A stretch of 64,000 bases of DNA, taken from assembly GCA_036365455.1 (NCBI GenBank), contig JAWQUS010000030.1, forward strand, positions 8,432,001 to 8,496,000. Direction: 5' to 3'. Positions 34,343-45,550 of the stretch are shown piece after piece (within the stretch, counting starts at the first letter, position 1; every line of letters begins with the position of its first letter). Under the pieces are notes generated by a model. It made no database searches. It saw only the letters and a program-made list of their open reading frames with translations, and was not told the DNA's origin. Made by a program: the position numbers and the translations under genes. Source of the DNA: Macrosoma leucophasiata (Eukaryota; Arthropoda; Insecta; Lepidoptera; Hedylidae).

Positions 34343-35065
34343 TCTTAATTACACACGTAATCACATCATAAGCCACTGACGCTTGGTTTTTACCCGCGTA
34401 TATGAGCGAATGCTCGCGACGTATTCGGTTTTATTGAAGAAACCGGCTGCCAAAACAGCTAATTAAATTATGAAGGTGCATCTTAGCGAGCAATGGACGA
34501 CAAGAAAGGACAGACACGGCGAGCACGCGCGCCTTCTACCCACCACCAAAAACGTAATTTATAACTACATTTAAACGAAGAGCCCGTTGGACGACTTCTT
34601 CCAATATTAATATCGGCGTCAGCATCATTAAGAAATTCCTTTTATTGCGACTTTAAATAAGTCCGTTCGCCGATCACCTTTATTAAAAGAGGCTACCTTT
34701 CTCCAAGGTTTTGCAATGTCGCCCTTCTTTTAAAGCGGTTTTAATGTAAGACGGCGATTTACACGGCACGCTAACTAAATGAACAAAGGGAATTCTTATC
34801 GGTTTGTTGTTATAATTTTTACGCGGTTTCCGTGGCAAGTAATCACTTAATCCGGCGGTTTTTGGTTGGGAAGTTGTTCAATCGTCTTTGGATCCGATCG
34901 GAGCTTCACAATCGGCAGCGAATCAGCAAACAATGTTCTATTTGCTGCCTATAATGAGGCTTGGTGCATTTAAAACAACTCGCCGCGCCAACCACGCTCT
35001 CCTAGGGAGATATCGGCAACTGTTACCAATGCACGTTTTCTTGCTAGCGATGCTACTAATAATTT
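34343..35065. other. Unannotated non-repetitive DNA
   Basis: The 34390-35030 stretch has no repeat match, few homopolymers and balanced composition. Unlike most neighbouring DNA it looks unique. It could be conserved non-coding DNA. No open frame is convincing. Confidence 0.4.
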
Positions 35066-35398
35066 AACGTAACTTCACGCCTGTAATCCCCGTAGGGGTA
35101 GTCAGGGGTAAATGCATGCGTTCAAGCATACATGCAAACACCCACGATTTCGCCGGTTACGTTTTGGCCCATGTAATAGGTGGCGAGCTTGTTGACATCT
35201 CCGGGCACATTACCAAACTTCGCAATACTGGGAAATTAAAAAAAATGGAAAACAAAATCATCAAAATGGAAAAATTCCAATATAACCAGTGATAAAGGAC
35301 TTTACATAATTATCTCTGATAACCCACGACCCGGGAATCGCACCCAGAACCTCAGCGTAGTAGTAGTAGTGGCCACCACTAGGCTACCGAGGCAGTTG
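35066..35398 (-). mobile_element. SINE-B, full-length with small insertion
   Basis: It reads, in minus sense, ACTGCCTCGGTAGCCTAGTG, then GGTTCTGGGTGCGATTCCCG, the GTGCCCGGAGATGTC body block and a GGGGATTACAGGCGTGAAG end. A small A-rich duplication of the TTCCATTTT area lies near 35238-35280. The B box has a T-to-G change (GGTGCGATTCC). Confidence 0.9.
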
Positions 35399-35408
35399 AC
35401 TATAGTCA

Positions 35409-35697
35409 TCATCATCATCGTATCAGCCGAAAGATGTCCACTGCTGGACCAAAGCCTCCCCATTATGGCATATGGGATATTCATATGCTATAATCGTCAC
35501 GCTTAGCAAGCGGATTGGCGATCGTTTTATGAGGGACGCTGCTGCTCATCTCACGGTATTGCACTTACTCCCATCGGAACGAGTTAACCGCCATTGTTTG
35601 GTTGACTCACTGCACTAGTGGAGTTCTCTTCTAGTAGACGAAATTACTTCCGCCAGTGCGGTGGGGATGTCACGTCCCGACGACTGCCATTAACAAC
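35409..35697 (+). repeat. Repeat E, long copy
   Basis: It starts ATCATCATCATCGTATCAGC, with GTCCACTGCTGGACC and GCTTAGCAAGCGGATTGGCG, and ends GGTGGGGATGTCACGTCCCG, ACGACTGCCATTAAC. It encodes no protein that I recognise. Its class is not settled. Confidence 0.75.
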
Positions 35698-36240
35698 AAT
35701 AATTCTTACAAATTGTTGTTTAAACCATATGTAACATTTTTACTGAGTTGCTTACCCAGGTGCACGTATGTTCCTTTATTTATTTTATGAACTTATTCGC
35801 AACAATGTACACCACATAAATAATCCATGGTGTGAGTGGACAAGGAGACATGCATTTGTTTATTTGTTTTGTTCAGAGGAAGTCGACACGAAGCCATCGT
35901 ATAAATCATTAAGTCCACTTGGTTAGCGTAGTATGGATTTACGGAAAGTTAATGGATTGGTAAATATCTCTAGGTTTTCAGTACTCATTAATAAAATATA
36001 CCAACCTAAATATATTGTATTCCATCACAACGTATCCATTGTATTTGTCGAAAAATTGCTACGAGAAGCTACGAAAATAGACATTAATGCACAAATGTTT
36101 TACCATAAACCTCAACTGTATGCTTGTTTGTTTCTGTTATCATAATAAAATCAATAAATACTTAACAAAGGGCTATGGTTGGCGCTCATTCGCGCATCTC
36201 TGTCTTCCCTGTAAATGATTTGTCACGAAAAAAAAATCGG
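35698..36240. other. Unannotated DNA
   Basis: A weak LINE-tail-like TTTATTTATTTTATGAAC lies at 35776. The 70-codon frame at 35933-36145 shows no known motif. No gene is called. Confidence 0.45.
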
Positions 36241-36525
36241 ACGAAGTTTCTTTCATGAAAGTGAAGAACCACCGTACAGTTAACATTGATGCTAAATGCC
36301 TACTGTAGCCTATAAAATAACACAATATTCAGAGATGCCAATGTAGACGCAAAGTCACTCCTAAGTTCTAAGCTAATAAACTGTTATGACGGAAATCGCA
36401 GAACCGTACTTTTCCACCCGACTGTATACGATAGCGCTGAACATTACTATTAAGCGCCAAGTAGATAAGAAAGTTTTGACTACGCCCTCGAGCTCCAGCC
36501 TGTAGAGCTCTACCATCAGTAAAAT
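36241..36525 (-). repeat. Repeat A, full-length but decayed
   Basis: CAGTTAACATTGATGCTAAA, CTGTAGCCTATA, ATACGATAGCGCTGAACA, TACGCCCTCGAGCTCC and CTCTACCATCAGTAAAA follow in family order with many substitutions. Confidence 0.8.
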
Positions 36526-37369
36526 TAAGGAAAATTAATTGTTTTGGGAATGTCCACACTAATACAACAGACAGCGTTCCTCTTAACAGGGCACCCACAT
36601 TACCACATTACCGGCCATCGTACTCGCATTTCGCCAAATTAGCTCCTTACTTCTGTCTCCGGGCAGAAGAGGGTTAATTTTAACAATTCCGATCTCTTGG
36701 AAATCTTTAACTTTACCAAATCTAGAGAGCTGAACAATCGAGATCATTTGTGCGAATAAAGTTATTCTGAATATTACTAAATTGTTTTTTTACGAGTTTA
36801 AAAAGTTTCGATTTCATATATTTGTAATAAAGATACAGGATTATGCGCTTAATGTTATACTTTAAATTCGTAATTGAATGCTATATCATTACTTATTTTG
36901 GAGCAAAGAAAAAGACCGTGTGAACCTATGTAATTTTATTTAAAGTTTTATCTTTTTATGTAAGATACAGTACCTTTTACCAGTATTGAAAGTCTCGTTG
37001 ATTATTTTTATTAAGCACGTATCATGAGCTATTCATCAATACATTTAACATACTGTCACAAGTCTGACCAACTTGTTTGACCACATTGCGCCCTTGAATC
37101 TCTAACTCGAGAGACCACATTTGGTAGTCCTAAATTATTTAGATATAACTATCGTTTATATTCATATGAATCAATGTCAATTAATTCGTAGGTATATCTT
37201 ATTTACTTGTGAGAGTTATAACCGTCAGTAGAAATTAATTTTCAATGGATCAATACGGTAGATGAGTCTCAATTTCACTTCACAGAAATATATATTCATC
37301 AATGATGTTAATATTAAGAGAAGACACAGGAAACAAATAGCCGGTTCCTTTTTTAAATTGCTTTATGTA
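36526..37369. other. Unannotated AT-rich DNA
   Basis: No feature recognised. Confidence 0.5.
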
Positions 37370-37620
37370 CAGTGCTCATCAAGAAATAATGCACATCGAG
37401 CATATGAAAGTGACAATCGGCTAATTTCGGCTTGATAGAGCGTTATCTCTGCTGCACACTGCCTACGTAAGCATCCGTAGTCCGGTATTGGTCAAAACTT
37501 GATCAAAATGGTCGACAAACGTCAAATAGGTACGGTGCGAAAGAGATAACGCTCTACATATTCGAAATAAGCCGACGTCTCTTCCTGAGGTCGATGTGCA
37601 TTATTTCTTGTTGGATACTG
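37370..37620 (+). mobile_element. Tc1/mariner-like MITE, copy 2
   Basis: The ends are 30-base inverted repeats. The inner 20 (CAAGAAATAATGCACATCGA, 37380-37399) pair exactly with 37591-37610, and the outer 10 begin CAGT on both sides. TA flanks both ends (37368-37369 and 37621-37622), the target duplication typical of Tc1/mariner. A second inverted pair, TAGAGCGTTATCTC (37436-37449) with 37543-37556, lies inside. At 251 bp it has no transposase. Confidence 0.88.
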
Positions 37621-37662
37621 TACACGTTGGTCCCACGTCATCTATCATATTACTATAGTTGT

Positions 37663-37689
37663 CGGCTCTCGTCACGACAAGTGCATGTT
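37663..37689 (+). repeat. 27-base direct repeat, unit 1
   Basis: It starts CGGCTCTCGTCACGACAAG and is identical over 27 bases to 38576-38602. Neither unit lies in a recognised repeat family. Confidence 0.9.
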
Positions 37690-37837
37690 CGTTTCCTTTA
37701 GAGTGTGGTAATAGTGTGATAAATGGACTTCTGAAAACTGGAACCGTGCTACCAAGGGGAGTGACCTGTCTAGTACTTTAGTACATTTAAATCAATGATA
37801 TTTATAAAAAAAAAAACAGTTACATACTAGCAGCAGC

Positions 37838-38097
37838 CATAGAGCAACGCTTGTAGGCATAGCGTGTATTACCGATGCAAAACAGTCTATTATTTTCTGC
37901 GGGGAGAAATGCGTGCGACCCACACTACAAAAACCGTCTATTACTACGAAACTCACACCTTGACTTTAACAAAATACAGATACAATTTCACGCACACATT
38001 TAAACATCTAGGCGACAGGTATAGGCCCATTTGGGCTTGTACTTTGACAGAGGGGAAAGCCTGCATATGGCTACTCCCCTCCGGTTTTGCTCTATGA
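37838..38097 (+). mobile_element. hAT-like MITE, copy 1
   Basis: The ends are CATAGAGCAACGC and TTTTGCTCTATG(A). The 8 bases GCAGCAGC occur on both sides (37830-37837 and 38098-38105), though the AGC repetition makes the exact boundary ambiguous by a base. Inside are CGTGTATTACCGATGCAAAA, GGGCTTGTACTTTGACAG and CTACTCCCCTCCGG. The frame across it is shared in part with the 51403 copy because the DNA is similar; no transposase motif is present. Confidence 0.82.
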
Positions 38098-38164
38098 GCA
38101 GCAGCTAACTATTATTGTTATTTTTAGCCTACTCTGTCCAGTGCTAGTTATCTCAAGTCCCTAC

Positions 38165-38415
38165 GATGTAGAATTCCAGAATCGAAGCTTGAGGGCATAG
38201 GCACCACCGCAATATCTAATCTATCTGCTGCCAAATAGTAGTGTTCCATCTAACCGATGGTAATGTAGGTATTCACAGAGGCTAATACACTCATGCACCC
38301 AAAGATGGCGATGCACCTCCTCGACCTCTGGTTTTTGTGTAGATGTCTGCTGTTGTATTCACTTAACATCAATGGCAACTACATGTTTGTTTACCTACAT
38401 CATAACATAAAAAAT
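38165..38415 (+). repeat. Repeat A, decayed near full-length
   Basis: GAGGGCATAGGCACCACCGC, AATCTATCTGCTGCCAAAT, GATGGCGATGCACC, GACCTCTGG, TTCACTTAACATCAATGGC and a terminal A run follow in order. Confidence 0.82.
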
Positions 38416-38821
38416 ATATATGTTCATAGGTACTTTCCAACCGCATATATTATGTGAGTTATTTCACACTTTTAGAACCGAAGTATTATTACGTACAGTT
38501 ACCGATCCAAAAACCGGCCCGCATTGTGTTACGTAAAACGGTCGAAATTTTTATGAAAATGAAACGTCAATTATTCGGCTCTCGTCACGACAAGTGCATG
38601 TTACAGGTCTAATAATTGGAACCAATCGGTGGCCGAGTTATATAAACGAATGAAATCGCTGTCAGTCGCTACGCGGATCACAATGTTTCGTTGTATAAAG
38701 GTTTATGGAAAGATTGCCCTTTAGTTTTTTTTATTTAAAACGTTTTATTTATACTTTACACAATTATGTATACTAATACTTTTATAGAGTGGTGGATAAA
38801 GATGTAATTGTGGCTTTTACT
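38416..38821. other. Unannotated DNA
   Basis: It contains the second unit of the 27-base direct repeat. No gene recognised. Confidence 0.5.
38576..38602 (+). repeat. 27-base direct repeat, unit 2
   Basis: An exact copy of 37663-37689, 913 bases downstream. The flanks differ except for a few bases. Confidence 0.9.
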
Positions 38822-38881
38822 GGCGGCACTAAGTACTTCAGTGATGGAGCTTCCGTAGACACCATCACATTATCTAATCTA
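38822..38881 (+). repeat. Repeat A 5' fragment
   Basis: CAGTGATGGAGCTTCCGTAG, ACACCATCACATTATCTAAT resembles the start of Repeat A. SINE-B begins immediately after, and the rest of the copy is not found beyond it. Confidence 0.6.
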
Positions 38882-38882
38882 C

Positions 38883-39149
38883 TTGCCTCAGTAGCCAAGT
38901 GGTAGCAGGCCACTACTACTACGCTGGGATCCTGGTTTGGATTCCCAGGTAGGAGGCTATCAGAGGTAATAATGTAAAGTCCTTTATCTCTGATTCTACT
39001 GGGATTTTTCCATTTTCTGGAAATTTCCCAGTACCTCGAAGTTTGGTAATGTGCCCGGAGATGTCAACAGGCTCGCCACCTGTTACATGGGCCAAAACGT
39101 AACCGGCGAATCGTGGGTGTTTGCATGTATGCTTGAATGCATGCATTAA
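38883..39149 (+). mobile_element. SINE-B, 3'-truncated
   Basis: The head TTGCCTCAGTAGCCAAGTGG and CCTGGTTTGGATTCCCAGG (B box changed) is followed by an intact body to GTTTGCATGTATGCTTGAAT. The final GGATTACAGGCGTGAAG segment is missing. Confidence 0.9.
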
Positions 39150-39171
39150 ATACACGTTTTATAAATTAAAT

Positions 39172-39449
39172 AATGGTGGCAAACAGGCATGTTGTTCACA
39201 TTAATTATATCTGAATACTGTTGAATACTGTTGTATCGGTTTTTATGCAGTCACATCTACCTACGTAACCGATAGTCAAAATTCAGATCCGTTGCCAATC
39301 TTGAGCCCTTGTTTTGCCTCTATGACAGTTATTACAAGGCATATATTACCAATCAACCGGCATACGATTCCATTCGGACGGACAGATTACGTAATGTGGT
39401 GCTGCCTACGCCATCGAGCTCCGACACTGGAACTCTACCACCAGGAGAG
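39172..39449 (-). repeat. Repeat A, full-length, diverged
   Basis: GGTGGCAAACAGGCATG, CAAAATTCAGATCCGTTGCC, ATTACGTAATGTGGTGCTGC and CACTGGAACTCTACCACCAG are in family order, with a small internal duplication (TGAATACTGT twice). Confidence 0.85.
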
Positions 39450-39567
39450 ATTTATATAGACCCAGTCGCTAAATTGCGATAATGCTACGAAAATGAGTAG
39501 CAATGCAAGATGGAACGAACAACAATAAATTAATACAGTTAATATTCCTTACTACAGTAATAGCCCG

Positions 39568-39628
39568 TACGACTAATTGATTTAATATCGTTTTACACAT
39601 TAAAACGATATAAAATCAATCAGTCGTA
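39568..39628. repeat. 28-bp hairpin, miRNA-precursor-like size
   Basis: The arms 39568-39595 and 39601-39628 pair at 26 of 28 positions around a 5-base loop (CACAT). The arms are AT-rich. Nothing nearby suggests a known miRNA. Confidence 0.9.
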
Positions 39629-40350
39629 TTTATTATTTATAGATATCTATCTCAGTGGTATCGGTGACGTGCTTCAATTTATTGACCGTTTCCGCAAATT
39701 GCGTACTTTTATGAGCGCATCGAGATATTTTTGTAAAAGTGAAAAAATCCGTAAGTTGCACTCAATGCCAGCGGCCCAAAATAATTAATTGAGCCCTCCC
39801 AAGAGAATAATTCGAGCAAATAAACGACACGAACGTTGCTTCCCACACGTCGCGACGTCGCGAGTGATGTGGAGGATTCGCGGAATTTGAGAATTCGTAT
39901 TTGTGCCATCATTTTGGCCTTACAGTATTCGCCTTTAATGTTTTCGCAACGTCGTCGGCTTTTAGTCTGAGAAAGTATCAGATAGATCAGAGTTAAATAT
40001 TCTAAACATCCAGAAATCGTAATTACGCGAGGTACGCATAACTTCATAAAAATACAAATATTAATAATATCTAATAAAAGAAATGTAAATACGTGAAAGT
40101 TCTAGATCCAAACAGAGAGATAAGAGTTGTTTTTTCTGTGTCGTTTTTTTATTGGTTGACATAAGCCATATCGATGGAGAAACCACAACAGACAGGTAGG
40201 TCCTTACAAATTAGGAGTTCAGAAGTATTTATCTCCGACTCAGTAACCTGATTACTATATGTGTAGATTAAGTTGTAAACACAATGAACATACACAGTGA
40301 TGGTAAAACTTCAGTTCGTTGGTAGACATGTAGCATAGATACATTTAAAA
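39629..40350. other. Unannotated DNA
   Basis: A 112-codon minus-strand frame at 39709-40047 shows no known domain. The 39780-40000 part is non-repetitive. No gene is called. Confidence 0.45.
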
Positions 40351-40702
40351 CTAGCGGCCCGCCCCGGCTTCGCGCGGTGCAATGTTGCCTACCCTCTCCT
40401 ATTCGTCTTAGCGTGATGATTATACATAGATATAGCCTAAAGTCTTCCTCGATATCTTTTATAGTTTAGGCAGCATACGCAAAATAAGTAACTTTTCTGG
40501 TTGATTTTTTACACCTTGTGTCTGAAAAACCTAAATATCTTACGGAACCCTATATTTTCCAAAATAAAATATAGCTTATGTTACCCGTGGATAATGTAGC
40601 TTTCGAATAGTGAAATATTTTTTAAAAACGGTCCAGTAGTTATTGAGCCTATTCAAAACAAACAAACAAAAAAATATTACCTCTTTATAATATCAGTTTA
40701 GA
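40351..40702 (-). mobile_element. Non-autonomous Helitron
   Basis: On the minus strand it starts TCTAAACTGATATTATAAAG and ends CGAAGCCGGGGCGGGCCG then CTAG (40351-40354 on the plus strand). The flanks are A before and T after in element sense. It shares the terminal GC-rich hairpin with the 31902 copy; the interior differs, and its ends fit the TTTGTTTGTTTG start type. Confidence 0.92.
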
Positions 40703-41334
40703 TTATTAAGCGCTCTAGCATAAAGTTATCCGCCTATTACAAACTATTTGAAAGCGGTATACTTGAAATATTATCACGCCATACGTACCTATGATTATTC
40801 ATGTCGCGTTATTTATTCAAATATACATTGATTAATGATAAATTAATTAATTTTATTAATTAGCGGCACCGGCAAATTCCGCACTCGAGTTGCCCTTAAC
40901 GAATGCCAAAATATCAGTAATTTGCTCGAGTTTGACACATAACCTTTAAAAACGGTACTTTCACAATTTTAAAAAAATATTTAAACGCTTGTCTTGCCGC
41001 CAAACGGACGTTATAATTATAATCTTGAATGTGTAACACATTTTCGAGATCGCGCTCATGTAGGACTCATGCGGAACAGAAACATAAATTATCGAAAACA
41101 TAATGTTGCATGTCATGTCTAAAATCGACAGGCTCTTCTTACGGATATACTTACTTTCTGAATTCAGAGAATGTCTTCGTTATGAATACACATTTCGGAA
41201 GACATCTAGGTACTTACTATTATAAAACAACGGAATGATACTCCTAACAAATAAAAATATAAAAAACACAAAATTTTAAAAAAAATGTTCGTTCGTTTAA
41301 AAATAGGTCACTTTTTATTGTTCTTGTTACTTTT
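40703..41334. other. Unannotated AT-rich DNA
   Basis: No feature recognised. Confidence 0.5.
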
Positions 41335-41625
41335 TAACTGGTAGTAGAACTGCAGTGAAGATGCTTGAGGACATAGGCGTTAAAACCTACTTTAATATGC
41401 ACTTAAACAAATCCTATTCAAATCAAATTTTACATTCATTTTGAATGGTTATTCTTGATTTATCCTTTTAAGTATAATCTCGTAAATTTTCTCAGGTCTC
41501 AGAAGTTACAACGCATCTGCATTTGGACATAGTTTTAAATAGATACTGATGGATTCTAGTATATACCTACTTAGGTATCATCAATGAAAACTAGAAGTTC
41601 ATATGCCACTTTCAAACAAAAATAA
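41335..41625 (+). repeat. Repeat A, strongly decayed
   Basis: TGGTAGTAGAACTGCAGTGA, GAGGACATAGGCG, CTCAGGTCTCAGAAGTTACA and CGCATCTGCATTTGGAC are recognisable in order. The region between and after them is rearranged. Confidence 0.6.
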
Positions 41626-42882
41626 ATTCACTTATTTGGGTTATATAATAGGAAGGACAAATATGAACCACTATTTATAACCAATTTATTTATATAAAAT
41701 TACCAGCCATAAAAATTGCAATTGTAACGATAATTGACCTAAGATAAAAATTCAAGTTCGTCGATAAACGATAAAATAAATTCGTTGCAATGAACCAGGT
41801 GTCGTTGCAAAGGATATTAGTAAACTTGAATAAAAAAACTTCCATTCTTTCGTCGACAGGCCGTTCACTTCCATTAATTAATTTCATAAAATTCTTTAAA
41901 ATTTTCCCGTGCAGTGTCAAAATACGCGACCCAGTATTGGCATCTCGATCACCTTAAGTTCCGAAGTGACCCTTCGCCGACGCTGCAGTTACTCGGAATA
42001 AAAAAATAAATAAAAACCACAGGTTGTTACTTAAGCAACCCAGTTTGTACACAGTTAAAACTGCTCGCGTTCATTGTGAGAGCACGAGTGCCGACGTCCT
42101 TAATTAAGGCGAAACGTCCATCGTCGCTTACCGGATAAAAAGATCCGATTTGATTTTGATTGATATTGCGGTGAAACGAATGCACTTGTCGACCGAAGGT
42201 TCCCGCTCGCTTTAATCTGGCAGGAAGCTGTGTCAAAATTTCACATCCAAAGCCGAGGAAGGATTTAAACTGACAGGCATGAACTCCAAAAATATACATT
42301 ACGTGGAAGGAAAGTCTATCAGTTTTATAACACTTACTTGTAATTAAAACGATCTTTAAAGTTGAATTATAGCTTATTAGTTTGTGGTTTTAAGCGAAAA
42401 TTAGCTGAATCGTTTTGTGGTGAATTAGCGCAAGCTGTTTGTCCGACCGTAAAAACAACTAACTAACTGTAACTAAGTAAGATTGAGGGATGATTTTTCA
42501 TCTAGAGCCGTATTTGCCCGTAAACACCCAACAAAGTTTATAGGTTCTGTTCGTAATCGATTATCAAATGGGGCTGCATAGCTTTGAAATGTGGCAACGT
42601 ACGTCCCGTCACACTAACGATATGTCGCCGGCAGAGTTAGGAGGTAGGAAAGAATATTCCGGCAATTCATCTCGATTTGTCTGCCAAGTCACGGAGGTGC
42701 TCGTCGTGACTCACAGACCTACGGAACTCTACATGCATGCTCGATCCGCGCACAGACTAACCGACATGCAGGTTTCTCGCATTTCCGTAATAAAATTTAT
42801 TAAAGATATTAAAGAATGTAAAACATATTACATATTTTTGATATATCGTGCATATTTGATAACATACACATTTGCTTGTGGC
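41626..42882. other. Unannotated DNA, 1.2 kb
   Basis: Two moderately long frames (42027-42299 minus, 42568-42921 plus) show no recognised domain, and the second runs into a Repeat A fragment. The DNA is non-repetitive and moderately GC-balanced. No gene is called. Confidence 0.4.
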
Positions 42883-42995
42883 AGAGTGCTAGACGTGCCA
42901 GCGATAAAGCTCGAGGTATAGATACCACATTTCCAAATCTACTGCTAAATGATAGTATTTATTGAGTTCCAGTTCGATAATAATGTTTGTTCCCG
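42883..42995 (+). repeat. Repeat A 5' fragment, decayed
   Basis: GGCAGAGTGC, AAGCTCGAGG, CTACTGCTAAATGATAGT and GAGTTCCAGTTCGATAAT resemble the 5' half of Repeat A. Confidence 0.5.
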
Positions 42996-43091
42996 TAATT
43001 TGTAAATTCGATTAATCTTACTCTCAGGACTGATAACCCATTTAGTTTGGTTTTTGTATGCATGTATAGGTATAGGCCGCAGTATCCACTT

Positions 43092-43345
43092 TTTTTATGT
43101 TACAAAGGTGGTAAACAGGCATGCAGTTCACATTGATATTAAGTGATAAATACAGCCTATAGACACCCACAGAAAGACCAGAGGTCAAAATGCTGATGCG
43201 TTGCCACCCCTGAGACTTTAGATGTTGTCTCTGTGATAGTTATTACGGGGCCATACACTACTATCTAAAAGGAACACGATAGTGCTGAACACTACCAATT
43301 AGCGGCAGATAGATTAGGTAATGCGGTGGTGCCTACAACTAATGC
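43092..43345 (-). repeat. Repeat A, good copy
   Basis: The T run, AAAGGTGGTAAACAGGCATG, AGAGGTCAAAATGCTGATGC, GGAACACGATAGTGCTGAAC and GATTAGGTAATGCGGTGGTG are present. It lacks only the last 50 bases. It shows the uninterrupted sequence at the site where the LINE entered the 4061 copy. Confidence 0.92.
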
Positions 43346-43722
43346 TACAACAGCATATTTGTTTGGCACTTGCATAATATAATAAAGTCACCTACTCGTA
43401 CAATATTTCAAGATTTCTGAAATTCATTTTTCCCATTACTAAGAGCTAAAATTAAAGAATCCCTCGGGGCGTACGCGCAAGATCGACATATCCATGGAAC
43501 CGATATTTTGCACTACTATTTAGTGATTCCGCCTAGGTAACAAAGTACAGCTTCTTATACCCTCAAGCTCTAGAATTGTACTGCAACTTTAAAACTAGTG
43601 CAGTCGATCCTATTTACCGTTTTGTATCATTGTAAGACTGAAATGGTGCTCAATAAGACCATAGAAACTGGTACGTAATGACTCACAACGAGGTGTTATA
43701 AGTGCGGACAACCTGGGGCATA
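43346..43722. other. Unannotated DNA
   Basis: No feature recognised. Confidence 0.5.
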
Positions 43723-43871
43723 TCCCTACTTCCCTACTAATATTATAAATGTGAAAGTAACTCTGTCTGTCTGTCTGTTACCTTTTCACGTCCAAACGTA
43801 TTGCACCTATTTTATGGCTTTTAGGCTTTTTAAATGACATTCACGCGGGCGAAACCGCGGTCAACAGCTAG
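43723..43871 (+). mobile_element. Non-autonomous Helitron, short
   Basis: It starts TCCCTACTTCCCTACTAATA and continues TGTCTGTCTGTTACC and a CACGCGGGCGAAACCGCGG hairpin, ending CTAG at 43868-43871. The flanks are A and T. It is shorter than usual for the type, consistent with an internal deletion. Confidence 0.92.
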
Positions 43872-45488
43872 TTTTATCCCAAGTCAAATCCCAAGAGCAA
43901 TAAGTTAAAATGTTGCTAATTAAATACATGGTTAACATGAATTGAAAAAAATAACATAGTATACTATCTTACTCTTCAAGTGTCTATAACAATGAAGTAA
44001 GTATAGATTTGCCAAAATTACAAACATATCACATTCCTATCAAATAACGACAAAATTTAATCTCCTCATTATTTATGATCTATAGGCTACACGCGCAAAC
44101 GACTCTCGTAGAATTACTGACATATTTCCATGACGTACCAGCTAAAAGACACATATCTTTCGATCTAAGTAATCGATAGAGAACTTTAAAATTAAACCAT
44201 AAAGCTGATTATCAAACGCAGACGATTTGTAAAGAAAATAATCTTGTGATTTAGGGGTCCATATCTGTCAAGTAGTGACTATGTGAATCGGTATATAGGA
44301 ACAAATAGGTTTATTGGCTACTGTCGTAATAAAACTGTATGATTTGTTATCAACAGAGGCTAAAGGTATATTGACTTTAGCGTGATTTCATTGATCCGGC
44401 ACACGATTCAGATATCAAATGACATGAAATTATGCGTTTGTAAACATTAAATAATGACATTAATTTCCACTTTATCGTTGTTCATCTTTGAATGAATTTC
44501 ACTATATCCGTTGCTGTGGTCACAAATCGAGAATTCTGTGACGTTTCTTGACGTTCACATAATGCTGATACCAATAGACTAAATCAGAAATAAACCGCAA
44601 CCATCTTCAAAAACTCTTTGAAAATATAAATTACACACCAAGAGGCATGTAGTCGTACTTTTACATAAAATTAAATATTTTAGGTGCATAAAGATGTGAA
44701 TAGAATAAAATAGGTGCAATACGACTGGGCAGCGTGATTAAAGCGCAAAAAATAGTTGCAATTTCGTCCATTATCTTATTACGGTAGGATTTAAAATTCT
44801 TCTTTGTGTCAAAGCCCATTCATGGCAGTTTAACGGGGGCATATCTATCCAGATCGTGAATTTGAAATCACGAGTCAATCTAGACAGTTTTTGCTGCAAA
44901 CCATTAATCCAATAAGATCTTTACATTCCCAATGTGACCGGTATAAAAATAGCGGAGTTGTGCAAGTCACATCTCGTGGCCAGGACCAGTCGCCAAGGTC
45001 TGGCCCAGTCGTGCATGACCGTACGTGCATCGAGTGAACTAAACTTAAAATTAAATCAGGCCGCTCACAGTGACCGTGTCCACCCAAGGTGCTTGTCAAT
45101 AATGGTCATCAAATTAACGGATGTTTCCGATAAAAAAACATATGAAAGTTGCACGTTGTTGTTTTAATCCTTGCTTAAAAGCATCTTGACGTTATGACTT
45201 TACTTTTTGATGACAGAATCAATAGACTGCTACATGTTGTGACAAGATCTTGTAGAAAGAATGGACTTGAGGAATGTTTACCGTAGCTTCATAACATCAC
45301 AAGAAATCACATCGAACACTTCAACACTTTGTCTACAAGATTGAAAATCATAACTTGCACTCAAATATTCTTTTCTGTTCTGAAAAGTTAAATTAAAACA
45401 GAGAGGACTACACAAAGTAAGTAAAAGAAAATCGATTTAGAAGGTTCAGTTTATGCAAGTTATATTTTTAAGGAAGTTTAGTGACGTT
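43872..45488. other. Unannotated AT-rich DNA, 1.6 kb
   Basis: No gene or repeat recognised. Confidence 0.5.
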
Positions 45489-45489
45489 C

Positions 45490-45550
45490 AAAGTTCAAAG
45501 GTCTTTCTAAACAACTAAGACGAAGTTGTTTAGAAAGACCTTTGAACTTT
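45490..45550. repeat. Perfect 27-bp hairpin
   Basis: The arm 45490-45516 (containing AAGTTCAAAGGTCTTTC) pairs exactly with 45524-45550 across a 7-base loop (AAGACGA). It is one of the most perfect short hairpins in the window. Confidence 0.95.

Noticed and set aside
37864..38097. Protein shared with 51339-51620, possible small gene
   Set aside because: The likeness comes from two copies of a hAT-like MITE; no transposase or other motif is present and the frames start and end in different places.
39709..40047. 112-codon minus-strand frame
   Set aside because: No recognised domain, no supporting splice or codon pattern, and chance frames of this size occur in DNA of this composition.
42568..42921. 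117-codon plus-strand frame
   Set aside because: No domain or motif, and its end runs into a Repeat A fragment.
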